Below are positions 1 through 8,274 of a stretch of 64,000 nucleotides of DNA, in pieces. The position numbers and the translations under genes were made by a program. The stretch comes from Sagittula stellata E-37 (GTDB lineage: Bacteria; Pseudomonadota; Alphaproteobacteria; Rhodobacterales; Rhodobacteraceae). Location: positions 3,605,501-3,669,500 of the forward strand of contig NZ_CP155729.1 of the NCBI RefSeq assembly GCF_039724765.1, written 5' to 3'. The notes under the pieces were generated by a model. The model had not been told where the DNA came from, did not search any database, and saw nothing but the letters and a program-made list of their open reading frames with translations. Every line of letters starts with the position of its first letter. The stretch's first letter is position 1.

Positions 1-332
1 CCGGCGTGCTTGATGATGTAGAGCATCTGCTCGGCGGACAGGCGCGGGTTGATCGTGTGGCAGACCGCGCCCATGCCGGAGACGGCGTAATACAGCTCGA
101 AATGCCGGTAGCCGTTCCACGCGAGCGTGGCCACCCGATCCCCTTCGCCGACGCCGAGGTCTTTCAGCCCATGCGCCAGCTGCGCCACGCGGGCATAGGT
201 GTCGCGGTAGCTCTGGCGATGCAGATCCCCCTCGGTCCGGACTGAAACGATTTCTCCTCCCGGGTGCGCCGCCGCCGCATAATCCAGGATCTCGATGACC
301 CTCAACGGCATCTGCATCATCATGCCTTGCAT
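1..332 (-). CDS. Acyl-CoA synthetase (AMP-binding), N-terminal part only
   Basis: This is the first 110 codons of a fatty-acyl-CoA ligase that runs off the left edge of the window. The visible protein begins [10 protein letters not shown] and reads through the N-terminal AMP-binding region, with the segments [18 protein letters not shown] and INPRLSAEQ that are typical of medium or long-chain acyl-CoA synthetases. The ATG at 332 follows a strong AGGGAGGG ribosome site. The enzyme would activate fatty acids with ATP and CoA for beta-oxidation. Chain-length preference cannot be judged because the AMP-binding P-loop and the rest of the protein lie outside. It is transcribed divergently from the oxidoreductase at 444. 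Confidence 0.85.
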   Translation of the reverse strand, partial: MQGMMMQMPLRVIEILDYAAAAHPGGEIVSVRTEGDLHRQSYRDTYARVAQLAHGLKDLGVGEGDRVATLAWNGYRHFELYYAVSGMGAVCHTINPRLSAEQMLYIIKHA

Positions 333-443
333 CTGGCCCTCCCTTGCCGTCCGCTTCCTTGGGCCTAGACTGCGCAACATGACGGCCCGGGCGCAACAGC
401 TTTCCACAAGCGTCCGGAAGACAAATTGGAACAGGAGCCAGAC

Positions 444-1460
444 ATGCCTTCACAGATGACCCGTATCGCGATGGCCCGCCATCCGGAGGGCGACCCGGTG
501 GCAGAAGATTTCTCTTTGGAGCGGGGCGCGATGCCGGAACCGGCAGAGGGCGAGATCCTCGTGGAGGTCACGCTGCTGTCGCTTGATCCCTACATGCGGG
601 GCCGCATGGCGCCGGTAAAAAGTTACGCCCCCTCGCTGAGCGTTGGCGACACCATGACCGGACAAGGCGTTGGCCGTGTCATATCCTCGAAGGCGGACGG
701 TTTTGCTGAAGGCGATCTCGTGACCGGCATGACCGGCTGGGCCAGCCACGCGGTGCTCAAGGGCAATGAGGCGCGCAAGCTGGACAGCGACCTGCCGCCC
801 TCCACGGCGCTTGGCGTGCTGGGCATGCCGGGGTTCACAGCTTGGACCGGACTGAAGAAATACGGCCGCCCCAAAGCGGGTGAGACGCTGGTCGTGGCCG
901 CCGCGACGGGACCGGTGGGTGCCATGGTAGGACAGCTGGCAAAATCGCAGGGTCTGAGAACCGTGGCCATCGCAGGAGGCCCCGAGAAGTGCCGGATCGC
1001 GACGGAGACGTTCGGCTTCGACGCGGCTATCGACCACCGCGCCCATGACGCCGCATCGCTGCGCAAGGCGCTGGAAGAGGCCGCACCGGACGGCATCGAC
1101 ATCTACTGGGAAAACGTCGGCGGCAAGGTGCTTGAGGCGGTTCTGCCTCTGATGAACGTGCACGGCCGTATCCCGCTTTGCGGCACGATTGCCTGGTACA
1201 GCGGCTCGGATGACATCGCCGACGGGCTGCCGACGGTCTGGCGCAGCATCCTGACAAAGCGGCTTTCGGTGAACGGCCTGATCATCTTCGACCACTGGGA
1301 CGGCTTCCCGGACTTCCTGCGCGAGGTCACGCCGAAGGTTGCAGCGGACCAGATCACCTGGCTGGAAGACGTTGCCGAGGGGCTGGAGAATGCGCCGGCG
1401 GCCTTCATGGCGATGCTGAAGGGCGGCAACACCGGCAAGCAGATCGTCAAGCTGTCCTGA
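444..1460 (+). CDS. NADP-dependent medium-chain oxidoreductase (CurA/leukotriene B4 dehydrogenase-like)
   Basis: A 338-residue zinc-independent medium-chain dehydrogenase/reductase, related to NADPH-dependent curcumin reductase and prostaglandin reductase. The N-terminal part carries [12 protein letters not shown], and the nucleotide-binding part carries [14 protein letters not shown] and YWENVGG, which are hallmarks of this family. It would reduce the double bond of alpha,beta-unsaturated ketones or aldehydes with NADPH in the cytosol. The ATG at 444 was chosen over an in-frame TTG at 426 because CAGGAG lies 6 bases before it. Its last 14 bases overlap the end of the convergent GGDEF gene. 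The physiological substrate is unknown. Confidence 0.88.
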   Translation: MPSQMTRIAMARHPEGDPVAEDFSLERGAMPEPAEGEILVEVTLLSLDPYMRGRMAPVKSYAPSLSVGDTMTGQGVGRVISSKADGFAEGDLVTGMTGWASHAVLKGNEARKLDSDLPPSTALGVLGMPGFTAWTGLKKYGRPKAGETLVVAAATGPVGAMVGQLAKSQGLRTVAIAGGPEKCRIATETFGFDAAIDHRAHDAASLRKALEEAAPDGIDIYWENVGGKVLEAVLPLMNVHGRIPLCGTIAWYSGSDDIADGLPTVWRSILTKRLSVNGLIIFDHWDGFPDFLREVTPKVAADQITWLEDVAEGLENAPAAFMAMLKGGNTGKQIVKLS

Positions 1461-2856
1461 GCCGGGCCAACGTCACGTCCGATAGCTGTGGTTCATGCCC
1501 TGTCGGTCCTGGCTGCGGCTCCAGCCCATCACAAAGCACCACGCGGTTGCGACCCTGCTCCTTGGCACGGTACATCGCGTGGTCGGCAACGGACACCGCC
1601 TCGATGAGGGACCGTCCGACGCCCTTTTCTACGATGGTGCAGCCCAGCGAAGCGGTCACCACGGGCAGGCCATCGGTGCTTCGGGTGGCTTCGGCGATCC
1701 GGACACGCAGGACCTCTGCACGGGCGCGCAGGGCCACCGGATTGTTGAGCGGGAACATGACGGCGAATTCCTCGCCGCCCCAGCGCGTGACCATATCGGT
1801 CATGCGCATCTCTTCCTGCATGGCGCGCGCCGCCGTCTGGAGCACCGCATCGCCCACCGCGTGGCCATAGGTGTCGTTAACGTTCTTGAAGTGGTCGAGG
1901 TCGACCAGGATGACAGCGACATGCGAGCGCCAGATACGGTCCTCGAACCACGCCCGGGCCGCGCGTCTCGTGGCGGCACCGGTCAGGGAATCCGTCTCCA
2001 CATCCCGGACGAGAGCCCGTTCCAGCCGCCTGGCATTGTCTAGAAGACTGACGAACCGGATTCCGAAATGCATGATGCCCAGCAGGATCAGGCCCATCTG
2101 CGCGGTGTAAAGGGTCGGAAAAATTGTGTCGTGTGACAGGTTCACCAGCGGCAGAAGCCGCGCAACGAGCGGCAAGAACACCGCCAGCAACGTCCAGATT
2201 ACGATTTGCTGCCGGACAAGTTGGCCCGCAGGGTTGTCGACCAGCATCAGGCGTATTGATCTGTGTCGCGCAAAACGGGTCGCGTTGACCACGGCAAGAG
2301 CCAGCAAAGCGATGGCCGTGGGCAGCGCCATGCTTCCGAAAAAGGCCGGATCGCCGTGCGTGAAGCCGTTCAGCGCCACCGCCGGGGTAAACAACGCCAG
2401 CAAAGTGCAGACCAGCCCAGCCGTCGGCCGTGTTCGGCGCAACAATTGCCCCGTGCTCAGCAGAAGCAGACTGGCGGCGTTGTTCCAGGTCGACCCGTTC
2501 CACAACTCCGCATCGGTCGGGCCGAGCAGAACCAGACCGGTCAGGCAGATCAGAATGATAACCGCCCATATCAGCGCTTCGGAGCGGCCGGTGTGCCGCA
2601 ACGGCCGCTGCAACGAGGAGGCGACGATGGCCAGGGCAATGGCGACGTAGGTCAGAGCGCTCGTGTGTTGCACCGACCCAGCAGGATACAGACCGTCGAG
2701 AAAGTGGAACATCCGGTCGAGCAGCCCGAACGCCAGCATTGACGTCGCCAACGCCATCCCGGCGATCCGGACGGTCAACACGATGCGCGTCGGCACCGAG
2801 TACCAGCGCCTTCGTTTTCCAGTCGCTCTTGTCCTGTACGCCGCGAAAGACGACAT
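1447..2856 (-). CDS. Membrane-bound diguanylate cyclase (GGDEF)
   Basis: A 469-residue protein with about six hydrophobic membrane segments in residues 25-270, followed by a GGDEF domain. The active-site loop GGEEF is at residues 360-364 and the metal-binding segment VDLDHFKNVNDTYGH is near 318-332, so the cyclase should make c-di-GMP from two GTP. An RMTD at 351-354, five residues before GGEEF, fits the RxxD product-inhibition site. No EAL domain is present. The N-terminal membrane part has no sensor domain I can name. The start has AGGAG about 12 bases upstream, which is rather far. A CtrA-like sequence lies in the upstream region. Confidence 0.9.
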   Translation of the reverse strand: MSSFAAYRTRATGKRRRWYSVPTRIVLTVRIAGMALATSMLAFGLLDRMFHFLDGLYPAGSVQHTSALTYVAIALAIVASSLQRPLRHTGRSEALIWAVIILICLTGLVLLGPTDAELWNGSTWNNAASLLLLSTGQLLRRTRPTAGLVCTLLALFTPAVALNGFTHGDPAFFGSMALPTAIALLALAVVNATRFARHRSIRLMLVDNPAGQLVRQQIVIWTLLAVFLPLVARLLPLVNLSHDTIFPTLYTAQMGLILLGIMHFGIRFVSLLDNARRLERALVRDVETDSLTGAATRRAARAWFEDRIWRSHVAVILVDLDHFKNVNDTYGHAVGDAVLQTAARAMQEEMRMTDMVTRWGGEEFAVMFPLNNPVALRARAEVLRVRIAEATRSTDGLPVVTASLGCTIVEKGVGRSLIEAVSVADHAMYRAKEQGRNRVVLCDGLEPQPGPTGHEPQLSDVTLARLRTA

Positions 2857-2908
2857 TTTCCAGAGAATCTCCTGCTATCGCCACAGGACAACTCTTCATT
2901 CACAGTAG

Positions 2909-2923
2909 TTAATAACTCGTTAC
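2909..2923 (+). promoter_or_regulatory. Near-match to a CtrA box upstream of the GGDEF gene
   Basis: The sequence reads TTAA, seven bases, then TTAC, against the CtrA consensus TTAA-N7-TTAA(C). It lies about 55 bases upstream of the GGDEF start codon. Only one position of the two half-sites departs from consensus, but A/T-rich tetramers of this kind can occur by chance. Confidence 0.3.
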
Positions 2924-3006
2924 CAAGTCGCATTTACGCTAGGTAAACTATCCACTGCCACACCGCGCAAATACCAATCACCGAGTGGGTGCTGGGCGCC
3001 TTCCGG

Positions 3007-4548
3007 TCAGGCACCGGCAGCCGGATCCTGCGCTTCGAGCGTCAGGGGCGCGGGCGTACCTCCGAGATCGTCGATCCTGAGGCCGTCGGACGGCTTTGCC
3101 AGCCGGTTGCGCACGACCCAGAACAGCCGTGACTGCGCGCGCGTAATCGCAACGTAGGCCAGCCGTTTCCACAGCGGCTGCCCCGCCTCCACCCGCCCCA
3201 TCCGGGCCGCGGCATAAAGGTCGGGCGCAAAGACCTGCACGTTCTCCCACTGGCTGCCCTGCGCCTTGTGGATCGTCACGGCGGCACCGTGCAGGAACGT
3301 CGCGCCCATGCTGGCGGCGTACGGGATGAAGGGTTCTTCCTCGTCCGGCTTCTCGATCTTGACGATCGAGGCCGCCGAGACCTGCGGCTCCAACGCGCCC
3401 ACGACATGCAGCTTGGAGAAACCGGGCTTCCGGCCGGGGCCCAGGTAAATCACCTGCGCACCCTTGATGAGCCCGCGCGCTTCGAGATCGAGCCGCTTCT
3501 TGCGGTGCTTCAGGGGCAGTTCGATCCCGTCGCAGACCAGCGGCTCTCCGGGCAGAAGGGCGGTCTCCGGGGCACCATGCACATGCCGGAAAGCGTTGAT
3601 CAGTCGGATGCGCGTGGCGTTGCGCCAGACCAGCACCGGGGAGCGCGCCATAAGGTCGACCTCGACCCGCTGGGCAAAGACCACACGTTCGTCGCGCCGG
3701 GCCGCGTCTTCGACCATCCGTTCGAAATCCTCGAAACCGATGGCCGGATCCGCCAGCGCATGCGCCAGGTCGAGGATCGGGTTGTCGGCCTCCTGCCGGT
3801 GGATGCGGTGCAGCTCCAGCTTCTGGCTGTCCTTCAACCCGTCGAAGACCATCTTTCCGGACTGCCCCACCGGGGCGAGCTGCGCGGGATCGCCGAACAA
3901 CACGAGGTTGGGAAAGATCTCCTGCAGGTCCTCGAACTGCTTTTCGTCGAGCATCGAAGCTTCGTCGACGAATCCGATGTCCAGCGGCTCTTCCCGGCGT
4001 TTCCACCCGGTGATGAAGTCGGACCCGCGCAGGCCCGCCGCCGCCAAGGCCGCCGGAATCGACTTGTGCACCTCGTACGAGGCCTGCGCGCGGGCCAGCG
4101 CTTCTTCCGGGAGCTCTTCGATTTCCGGGGGATCGCCGTTGCCCATCAACCATTCCGCGACCTTCTCGTACTCCGGATCGTAGACCGGCGTGTAGATGAT
4201 GCGGTGGATGGTCGTGGCGGGCACGCCCCGCATCCTGAGGACGGAGGCCGCCTTGTTCGTCGGTGCCAGCACGGCCAGCGTGCGCGATTCGCGCGACCGG
4301 CGGCTTTCGTAGTCGCCGGAAACCGTCTCGACCCCAACGGCGTCCAGTGCCTTCACCAGTTCCGACAAAAGCAGCGTCTTGCCGGACCCCGCCTTGCCCA
4401 TCAAAGCCATGACCCGGGCGTCGCTTTCCTTGGCAGGCAGGCACAGACCGTTGTCGAGGTCGACGCCCGCCGCACGCAACAGGTCGCTGACGCGGTCGTG
4501 CGCCTCTGCCTGATCGGGGGAATATACGATTGGGCTGGCATCATTCAT
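3007..4548 (-). CDS. RecD-like ATP-dependent DNA helicase (AAA_30 plus UvrD C-terminal domain)
   Basis: A 513-residue superfamily 1B helicase. The Walker A motif GKAGSGKT is at residues 51-58, Walker B-like FVDEASM and the FGDPAQLAP motif follow, and the C-terminal helicase motifs VTIHKAQGSQW and YVAITRAQSRL lie near 420-475. It should translocate on single-stranded DNA using ATP, probably in repair or replication restart. No RecB or RecC gene is adjacent, so it is not a RecBCD subunit in the usual sense. The ATG at 4548 has AGGG 7-8 bases upstream; a GTG at 4557 lacks a usable ribosome site. Confidence 0.88.
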   Translation of the reverse strand: MNDASPIVYSPDQAEAHDRVSDLLRAAGVDLDNGLCLPAKESDARVMALMGKAGSGKTLLLSELVKALDAVGVETVSGDYESRRSRESRTLAVLAPTNKAASVLRMRGVPATTIHRIIYTPVYDPEYEKVAEWLMGNGDPPEIEELPEEALARAQASYEVHKSIPAALAAAGLRGSDFITGWKRREEPLDIGFVDEASMLDEKQFEDLQEIFPNLVLFGDPAQLAPVGQSGKMVFDGLKDSQKLELHRIHRQEADNPILDLAHALADPAIGFEDFERMVEDAARRDERVVFAQRVEVDLMARSPVLVWRNATRIRLINAFRHVHGAPETALLPGEPLVCDGIELPLKHRKKRLDLEARGLIKGAQVIYLGPGRKPGFSKLHVVGALEPQVSAASIVKIEKPDEEEPFIPYAASMGATFLHGAAVTIHKAQGSQWENVQVFAPDLYAAARMGRVEAGQPLWKRLAYVAITRAQSRLFWVVRNRLAKPSDGLRIDDLGGTPAPLTLEAQDPAAGA

Positions 4549-4590
4549 GGCGCGCACCCTACTTGGCGTGTCCGCCAGCCGCCAGATGCG

Positions 4591-4620
4591 AAAACGCGCG
4601 CACCCGGAAGGGTACGCGCG
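4591..4620 (-). terminator. Rho-independent terminator of luxI
   Basis: On the minus strand an 11-base-pair G+C-rich stem, with one G-U pair and a four-base loop, is followed directly by TTTT. It lies 20 bases beyond the luxI stop codon and before the RecD-like gene. Confidence 0.75.
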
Positions 4621-4641
4621 CCACCGTCGAACACGGCAGGA

Positions 4642-5280
4642 TCAGGCGGCGACGAGGCCCGCCTCGTCGATGATCTCGCCAAAGGACAGCTCGAACCAAC
4701 GCTTTGAAAGATCGGGCGAAATGCCTGCGCTGCGCGAGACATTCGCCTGTGCCTCCGGGGTGAATTCCCACAGGCCCACGGCAATCATGGCGCGCCCTTC
4801 CCCTTCCTGGCCGAGGATGTCCGGCGACGATCCGATCCGATTGTAGATGCGTACCATGCGCGCATCGAACACGCCCACGTAATGCTGGATGCCGAATTCC
4901 TGCATGACCTCTCCACCGGCCAGCATCAGGGCCGCCGCAACGCCCGGTCCGGCGGCCTTCGAAAGACAGAAACGGGTGCATTCCCAGATCAGCGGGCTTT
5001 CGATGCGGACGCCATCCGTCAGGTGAATGAAGTGGTCGTTGACCATTGTCCCGCCCACGGTCGGCAGAAGCCGCATCGAACCGCCGTGCGACCCGTCCTT
5101 GTTCTCCCAGATCACGTAAAGCGGATTCTCGTCGTCGTATGCGTCGCGCTCGAAACCGCGTTCGTCGACGTCGACGGCCCAGCCAAGGCGCGTCTTGAAC
5201 TGGTCGGCGCGGTCGAGGAACATTGTGCGGGCGAGTTTGGGAAACTTGTGCAGGTCGTTGCCGTAAATGTAGCGGATCAT
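4642..5280 (-). CDS. luxI: Acyl-homoserine-lactone synthase, LuxI family
   Basis: A 212-residue LuxI-type autoinducer synthase, which joins S-adenosylmethionine to an acyl-ACP to make an N-acyl-homoserine lactone. The conserved N-terminal segment RLGWAVDVDERGFERDAYD and the central GSMRLLPT and ECTRFCL motifs match the family. It lies 160 bases downstream of luxR on the same strand, as an autoinduction pair. Roseobacter enzymes of this type often make long-chain signals, but chain length cannot be read from the sequence. The upstream gap holds an inverted pair of TTAACC sites. A strong terminator follows the gene. Confidence 0.92.
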   Translation of the reverse strand: MIRYIYGNDLHKFPKLARTMFLDRADQFKTRLGWAVDVDERGFERDAYDDENPLYVIWENKDGSHGGSMRLLPTVGGTMVNDHFIHLTDGVRIESPLIWECTRFCLSKAAGPGVAAALMLAGGEVMQEFGIQHYVGVFDARMVRIYNRIGSSPDILGQEGEGRAMIAVGLWEFTPEAQANVSRSAGISPDLSKRWFELSFGEIIDEAGLVAA

Positions 5281-5330
5281 GCGTCCATCCTTCGCAGAAA
5301 GCGTTGATGGACCGAGCCTGCCGCTCGCGT

Positions 5331-5369
5331 GGTTAATGGGTTTAGGCGCCGGCGCGCGCGGAATTAACC
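5331..5369. promoter_or_regulatory. Inverted repeat of GGTTAAT / ATTAACC upstream of luxI
   Basis: A perfect 7-base inverted repeat (5331-5337 and 5363-5369) with a 25-base spacer lies 50-90 bases upstream of the luxI start. Each arm holds TTAACC, which is close to the CtrA half-site TTAACCAT. It may be an operator for CtrA or another factor. No canonical lux box was recognised here. Confidence 0.35.
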
Positions 5370-5440
5370 GATGATTCAGCCACCCGGACGATATCCTTGC
5401 GCAGGTGCACGGGCGCGAAGGAGACGCAATGCCCCATTCT

Positions 5441-6187
5441 TCAGATCACGATCACGCCCCGGCTGAGGGCCTGGGCGACCGCGTGAGTTGTGTTCATCGC
5501 CCCGAGTTTGTGGCGGGCGCTTTCGACATAGACCCTCAGCGTGTGTTCCGAGATAGAGAGCGTGTCGGCGGCCTGCGCCCGACTGTAGCCGATGGCCAGC
5601 AAGGTCATCGCCTCGATCTCTCTTGGGCTTAGGGGCTGCGCGGGTTCGGGTGTGCGGCCCGGCTCGAACTCCAGAGCTTTGGAATTGAAGGAATGCGCGA
5701 CGAGGATCAGGTCGCGGCGGTTGCTGATGGTGAACGCCTCCCATTCATCGTCGTTGCAGCTGTGGGACATGGTGAACAGCGCGAACTGGCCGTTGGGGCC
5801 ACGGATCGGGATGGAATATCCCTGGTTGCCGATGCCGTGGCCAATCGCGTCTTCGAGAAAAGCCCGTGCGGATTTAGAAGACCAGTCGAGGCGTTTCCAG
5901 TTCACCGGGTGAAAACGCTGGTAACATCCCTGAATGACCGGATCGATCCTCAGATAGCCTTTCTCTATGTAGTGATTGACCCATTCGAGATCGTAGGTGC
6001 CGCAGCCATATTGTTCTCCGGCGCTGTTGACCCAGTGATAGACGATATGATCGACACCATATTCGTCCCTCAGTTCTTCGATCAGAAGCTGGAGATCTTC
6101 CAGTCCGTCAGCGGACTCCAAACGTTCGATCAACCCGTCCAGACGCGGCGCGTTTCGCAGAAAGCCCAAGTCCCTTACCCTCGGCAA
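5441..6187 (-). CDS. luxR: LuxR-type autoinducer-binding transcriptional regulator
   Basis: A 248-residue protein with an N-terminal autoinducer-binding domain and a C-terminal LuxR helix-turn-helix (LSPREIEAMTLLAIGYS, then SISEHTLRVYVESARHKLGA). Ligand-pocket residues of the family are present in YHWVNSAGEQYGCGTYDLEWV and DPVIQGC. There is no ATG near the start: the frame opens just after a stop at 6194-6196, and the only candidates are TTG at 6187 or TTG at 6169, the latter preceded by GAGGGTAAGG. The start overlaps the small gene upstream, which suggests translational coupling. It should sense the signal made by the adjacent luxI. Confidence 0.9.
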   Translation of the reverse strand: MPRVRDLGFLRNAPRLDGLIERLESADGLEDLQLLIEELRDEYGVDHIVYHWVNSAGEQYGCGTYDLEWVNHYIEKGYLRIDPVIQGCYQRFHPVNWKRLDWSSKSARAFLEDAIGHGIGNQGYSIPIRGPNGQFALFTMSHSCNDDEWEAFTISNRRDLILVAHSFNSKALEFEPGRTPEPAQPLSPREIEAMTLLAIGYSRAQAADTLSISEHTLRVYVESARHKLGAMNTTHAVAQALSRGVIVI

Positions 6188-6314
6188 GTGACGTCATTTC
6201 CGCCTGCGCGACGAAGGACGCGTCGTCCAGTTGCGCCGCCAGCGACGGCATGCCGTTGGCGCGCGCAAAGGTTTTCAGGTCGGTCAGTACGTCCAAAATC
6301 CAGTCATGTCCCAT
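6108..6314 (-). CDS. Small protein of 68 residues preceding luxR
   Basis: The protein begins MGHDWILDVLTDLKTFARAN and I recognise no named domain. From memory, short proteins with this kind of N-terminus precede LuxR-type genes in other Rhodobacteraceae; that should be checked by search. The ATG at 6314 has GAGG 6 bases upstream. The first 45 residues look like a helical, acidic small protein; the basic C-terminal tail overlaps the start of luxR in another frame. It is the first gene of the small gene-luxR-luxI block and so receives the CtrA-box promoter. Function unknown. Confidence 0.7.
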   Translation of the reverse strand: MGHDWILDVLTDLKTFARANGMPSLAAQLDDASFVAQAEMTSLAEGKGLGLSAKRAASGRVDRTFGVR

Positions 6315-6332
6315 GGCAAGCCTCACCCTGTG

Positions 6333-6351
6333 ATGGTTAACGATCAATTAA
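6333..6351 (-). promoter_or_regulatory. Full CtrA-type box upstream of the luxR operon
   Basis: On the minus strand the site reads TTAA, TTGATCG, TTAACCAT: two TTAA half-sites exactly seven bases apart, the second extended to the full TTAACCAT. It lies about 20-40 bases upstream of the first gene of the luxR block, so it would overlap or adjoin the promoter. CtrA is known to bind TTAA-N7-TTAAC in Alphaproteobacteria. Confidence 0.6.
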
Positions 6352-6468
6352 GACAACTCTACCATGTACCCAAGCCTCCGGGTATTCACGGAAATTTCCT
6401 CCCCAGAAATAGCGAGGGCACGGTTCGGCAAGGCGCTGTAATTGCTTTGTCTGACCGACAGACAGAAG

Positions 6469-6502
6469 AACGCCCGCGAACCGTGACCGATTCGCGGGCG
6501 TT
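6469..6502 (-). terminator. Terminator downstream of ccr
   Basis: A perfect 12-base-pair stem (AACGCCCGCGAA and its complement) with a 10-base loop, followed on the minus strand by the U-rich TTCTTCTG. It sits 50 bases beyond the ccr stop codon. Confidence 0.7.
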
Positions 6503-6552
6503 TCAGCTTGCCCCCGGAGTCTCCTGGACCCCTAGGTTTTGGATGGTCGCGC

Positions 6553-7839
6553 CTACTTTCGCGCGTCGAGGCAATCCTCGATCGTCCGCAGACCGGTCTT
6601 CGGCGCCTGCACGAGAACGGCCATGTTGCCGGGCTTGTGCTCGTTGCGCATCATTTTCATGTGCGCGGCCGGGATCTCGTCCCACGGAAAGACTTCGGAC
6701 ATGCAGGGGTCGAGGCGGCGCTCGATCATCAGGCGGTTGGCAGAGGCCGCCTGCTTCAGGTTTGCGAAATGCGATCCCTGCAAGCGCTTCTGGTGCATCC
6801 ACATGTAGCGCACGTCGAAGGTGCAGTTGAAACCGGAGGTGCCGGCGCAGATCACCACGATGCCACCCTTCTTCACCACCAGCGTCGACACCGGGAAAGT
6901 CGCTTCGCCCGGATGCTCGAAGACCATATCCACGCTGACGCCCTTGCCGGTGATTTCCCAGATCGCCTTACCGAACTTGCGGGCTTCCTTAAGCCATTCG
7001 TTGTATTCCGGCGAATTGACCGTCGGAAGCTGGCCCCAGCAGTTGAAATCCTTGCGGTTGATCACGCCCTTCGCGCCCTGGTCCATCACGAACTGACGCT
7101 TGCTTTCGTCCGAGATCACGCCGATCGCATTGGCGCCCGCCGTGTTGGCAAGCTGGATCGCGTAAGAGCCCAGGCCGCCCGACGCGCCCCAAACCAGAAC
7201 GTTCTGGCCGGGCTTTAGCTCATGAGGATGGTGGCCGAACAGCATCCGATAGGCGGTTGCCAGAGTCAGCGTGTAGCAGGCGGCCTCTTCCCATGTCAGG
7301 TGCTTGGGCCGCGGCATGAGCTGCTGGGCCTGCACCCGAGTGAACTGCGCAAAGGAGCCGTCGCCGGTCTCGTAGCCCCAGATCCGCTGGGACGGAGAGA
7401 ACATCGGGTCGCCGCCGTTGCATTCCTCGTCGTCGCCATCGTCCTGGTTGCAGTGGATCACGACCTCGTCGCCCACCTTCCAGTTCTTCACCTTGTCGCC
7501 GACTTTCCAAACGATGCCCGAGGCGTCGGATCCCGCGATGTGGTAGTCCTGCTTGTGAACATCGAACGGGCTGATCGGAACGCCCTTCCCGGCCCAGACG
7601 CCGTTGTAGTTCACGCCCGCCGCCATGACGAGCACCAGAACCTCGTGGCTGTCGATGTCCCAGGTGTCCACGACTTCGACCTGGAATGACTTGTCGGGAT
7701 CCCCATGACGCTCGCGACGGATGTTCCACGCGTACATCTTCTTAGGGACGTAGCCCATCGGGGGCATTTCGCCGATCTCGTAGAGGTCTTTTTCCGGCGC
7801 GTCGTACTGAGCGATGCCAGTCTGCTGATCCAGTGCCAT
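6553..7839 (-). CDS. ccr: Crotonyl-CoA carboxylase/reductase
   Basis: A 428-residue member of the medium-chain reductase family. It catalyses the NADPH-dependent reductive carboxylation of crotonyl-CoA to ethylmalonyl-CoA, the key step of the ethylmalonyl-CoA pathway for acetyl-CoA assimilation. The sequence shows MAAGVNYNGVWAGKG, the cofactor site VWGASGGLGSYAIQLA, and the long acidic insert NQDDGDDEECNGGDP, all characteristic of Ccr rather than of simple quinone reductases. The ATG at 7839 follows AGGAGG. The gene is divergent from ecm, which encodes a later enzyme of the same pathway, and ends at a clear terminator. Confidence 0.96.
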   Translation of the reverse strand: MALDQQTGIAQYDAPEKDLYEIGEMPPMGYVPKKMYAWNIRRERHGDPDKSFQVEVVDTWDIDSHEVLVLVMAAGVNYNGVWAGKGVPISPFDVHKQDYHIAGSDASGIVWKVGDKVKNWKVGDEVVIHCNQDDGDDEECNGGDPMFSPSQRIWGYETGDGSFAQFTRVQAQQLMPRPKHLTWEEAACYTLTLATAYRMLFGHHPHELKPGQNVLVWGASGGLGSYAIQLANTAGANAIGVISDESKRQFVMDQGAKGVINRKDFNCWGQLPTVNSPEYNEWLKEARKFGKAIWEITGKGVSVDMVFEHPGEATFPVSTLVVKKGGIVVICAGTSGFNCTFDVRYMWMHQKRLQGSHFANLKQAASANRLMIERRLDPCMSEVFPWDEIPAAHMKMMRNEHKPGNMAVLVQAPKTGLRTIEDCLDARK

Positions 7840-8274
7840 GGGGGCCTCCTGTTCTAGGTCCTCGGTCGTTAACGGATACCGGCTCTGCAGCGCAGAATCG
7901 CGGCGTTGGACCACTGGATACGAGCCGATGCGCAACATTGCAACTTCATTCGACATAGTTTTGAAATTTTATAACCCAGCGGACGCAGAAACTTCTATTG
8001 CCACCGCAGAAAACACTGGGAGCGTGCTGTCCCGTACCCAACAGGCGAAAGCCTGAGCAGTGCGCTCCTCCAAATTCTCAGAGAGACGTCGAACAGTGGA
8101 CGCGGATCGCGCTTGAGCGCACACTTTCCGCGCCAGCAGTGCCGCAACGCGGCGAATTGACAGCGACATATTATTTCGCAATACAGAATGCAAACGTAAC
8201 AAGATTGCCCACCAGTCTCACGCCACGGCTTGCGCAGGACCCGCGCCGCGGCAGCGCCCACGAAGGAGGCCCCG
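7840..8274. other. 435-base divergent intergenic region between ccr and ecm
   Basis: No gene is supported here. The region must hold the promoters of both ccr and ecm. Near 7928-7945 there is TGCGCAACATTGCAA, containing the short inverted repeat GCAA-CA-TTGC, which resembles the TTGC-rich sites bound by regulators of propionate and acetate assimilation. A possible ecm promoter is listed separately. Confidence 0.5.
8157..8185 (+). promoter_or_regulatory. Possible ecm promoter
   Basis: A perfect TTGACA -35 box (8157-8162), a 17-base spacer and AATACA as a weak -10 box, about 90 bases upstream of the ecm start. The -35 is convincing, the -10 matches TATAAT at only three positions. Confidence 0.35.

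Noticed and set aside
8230..8274. An upstream extension of ecm
   Set aside because: The AAGGAGG before the ATG at 8275 and the start of conserved sequence after it show the true start; the extension has no ribosome site.
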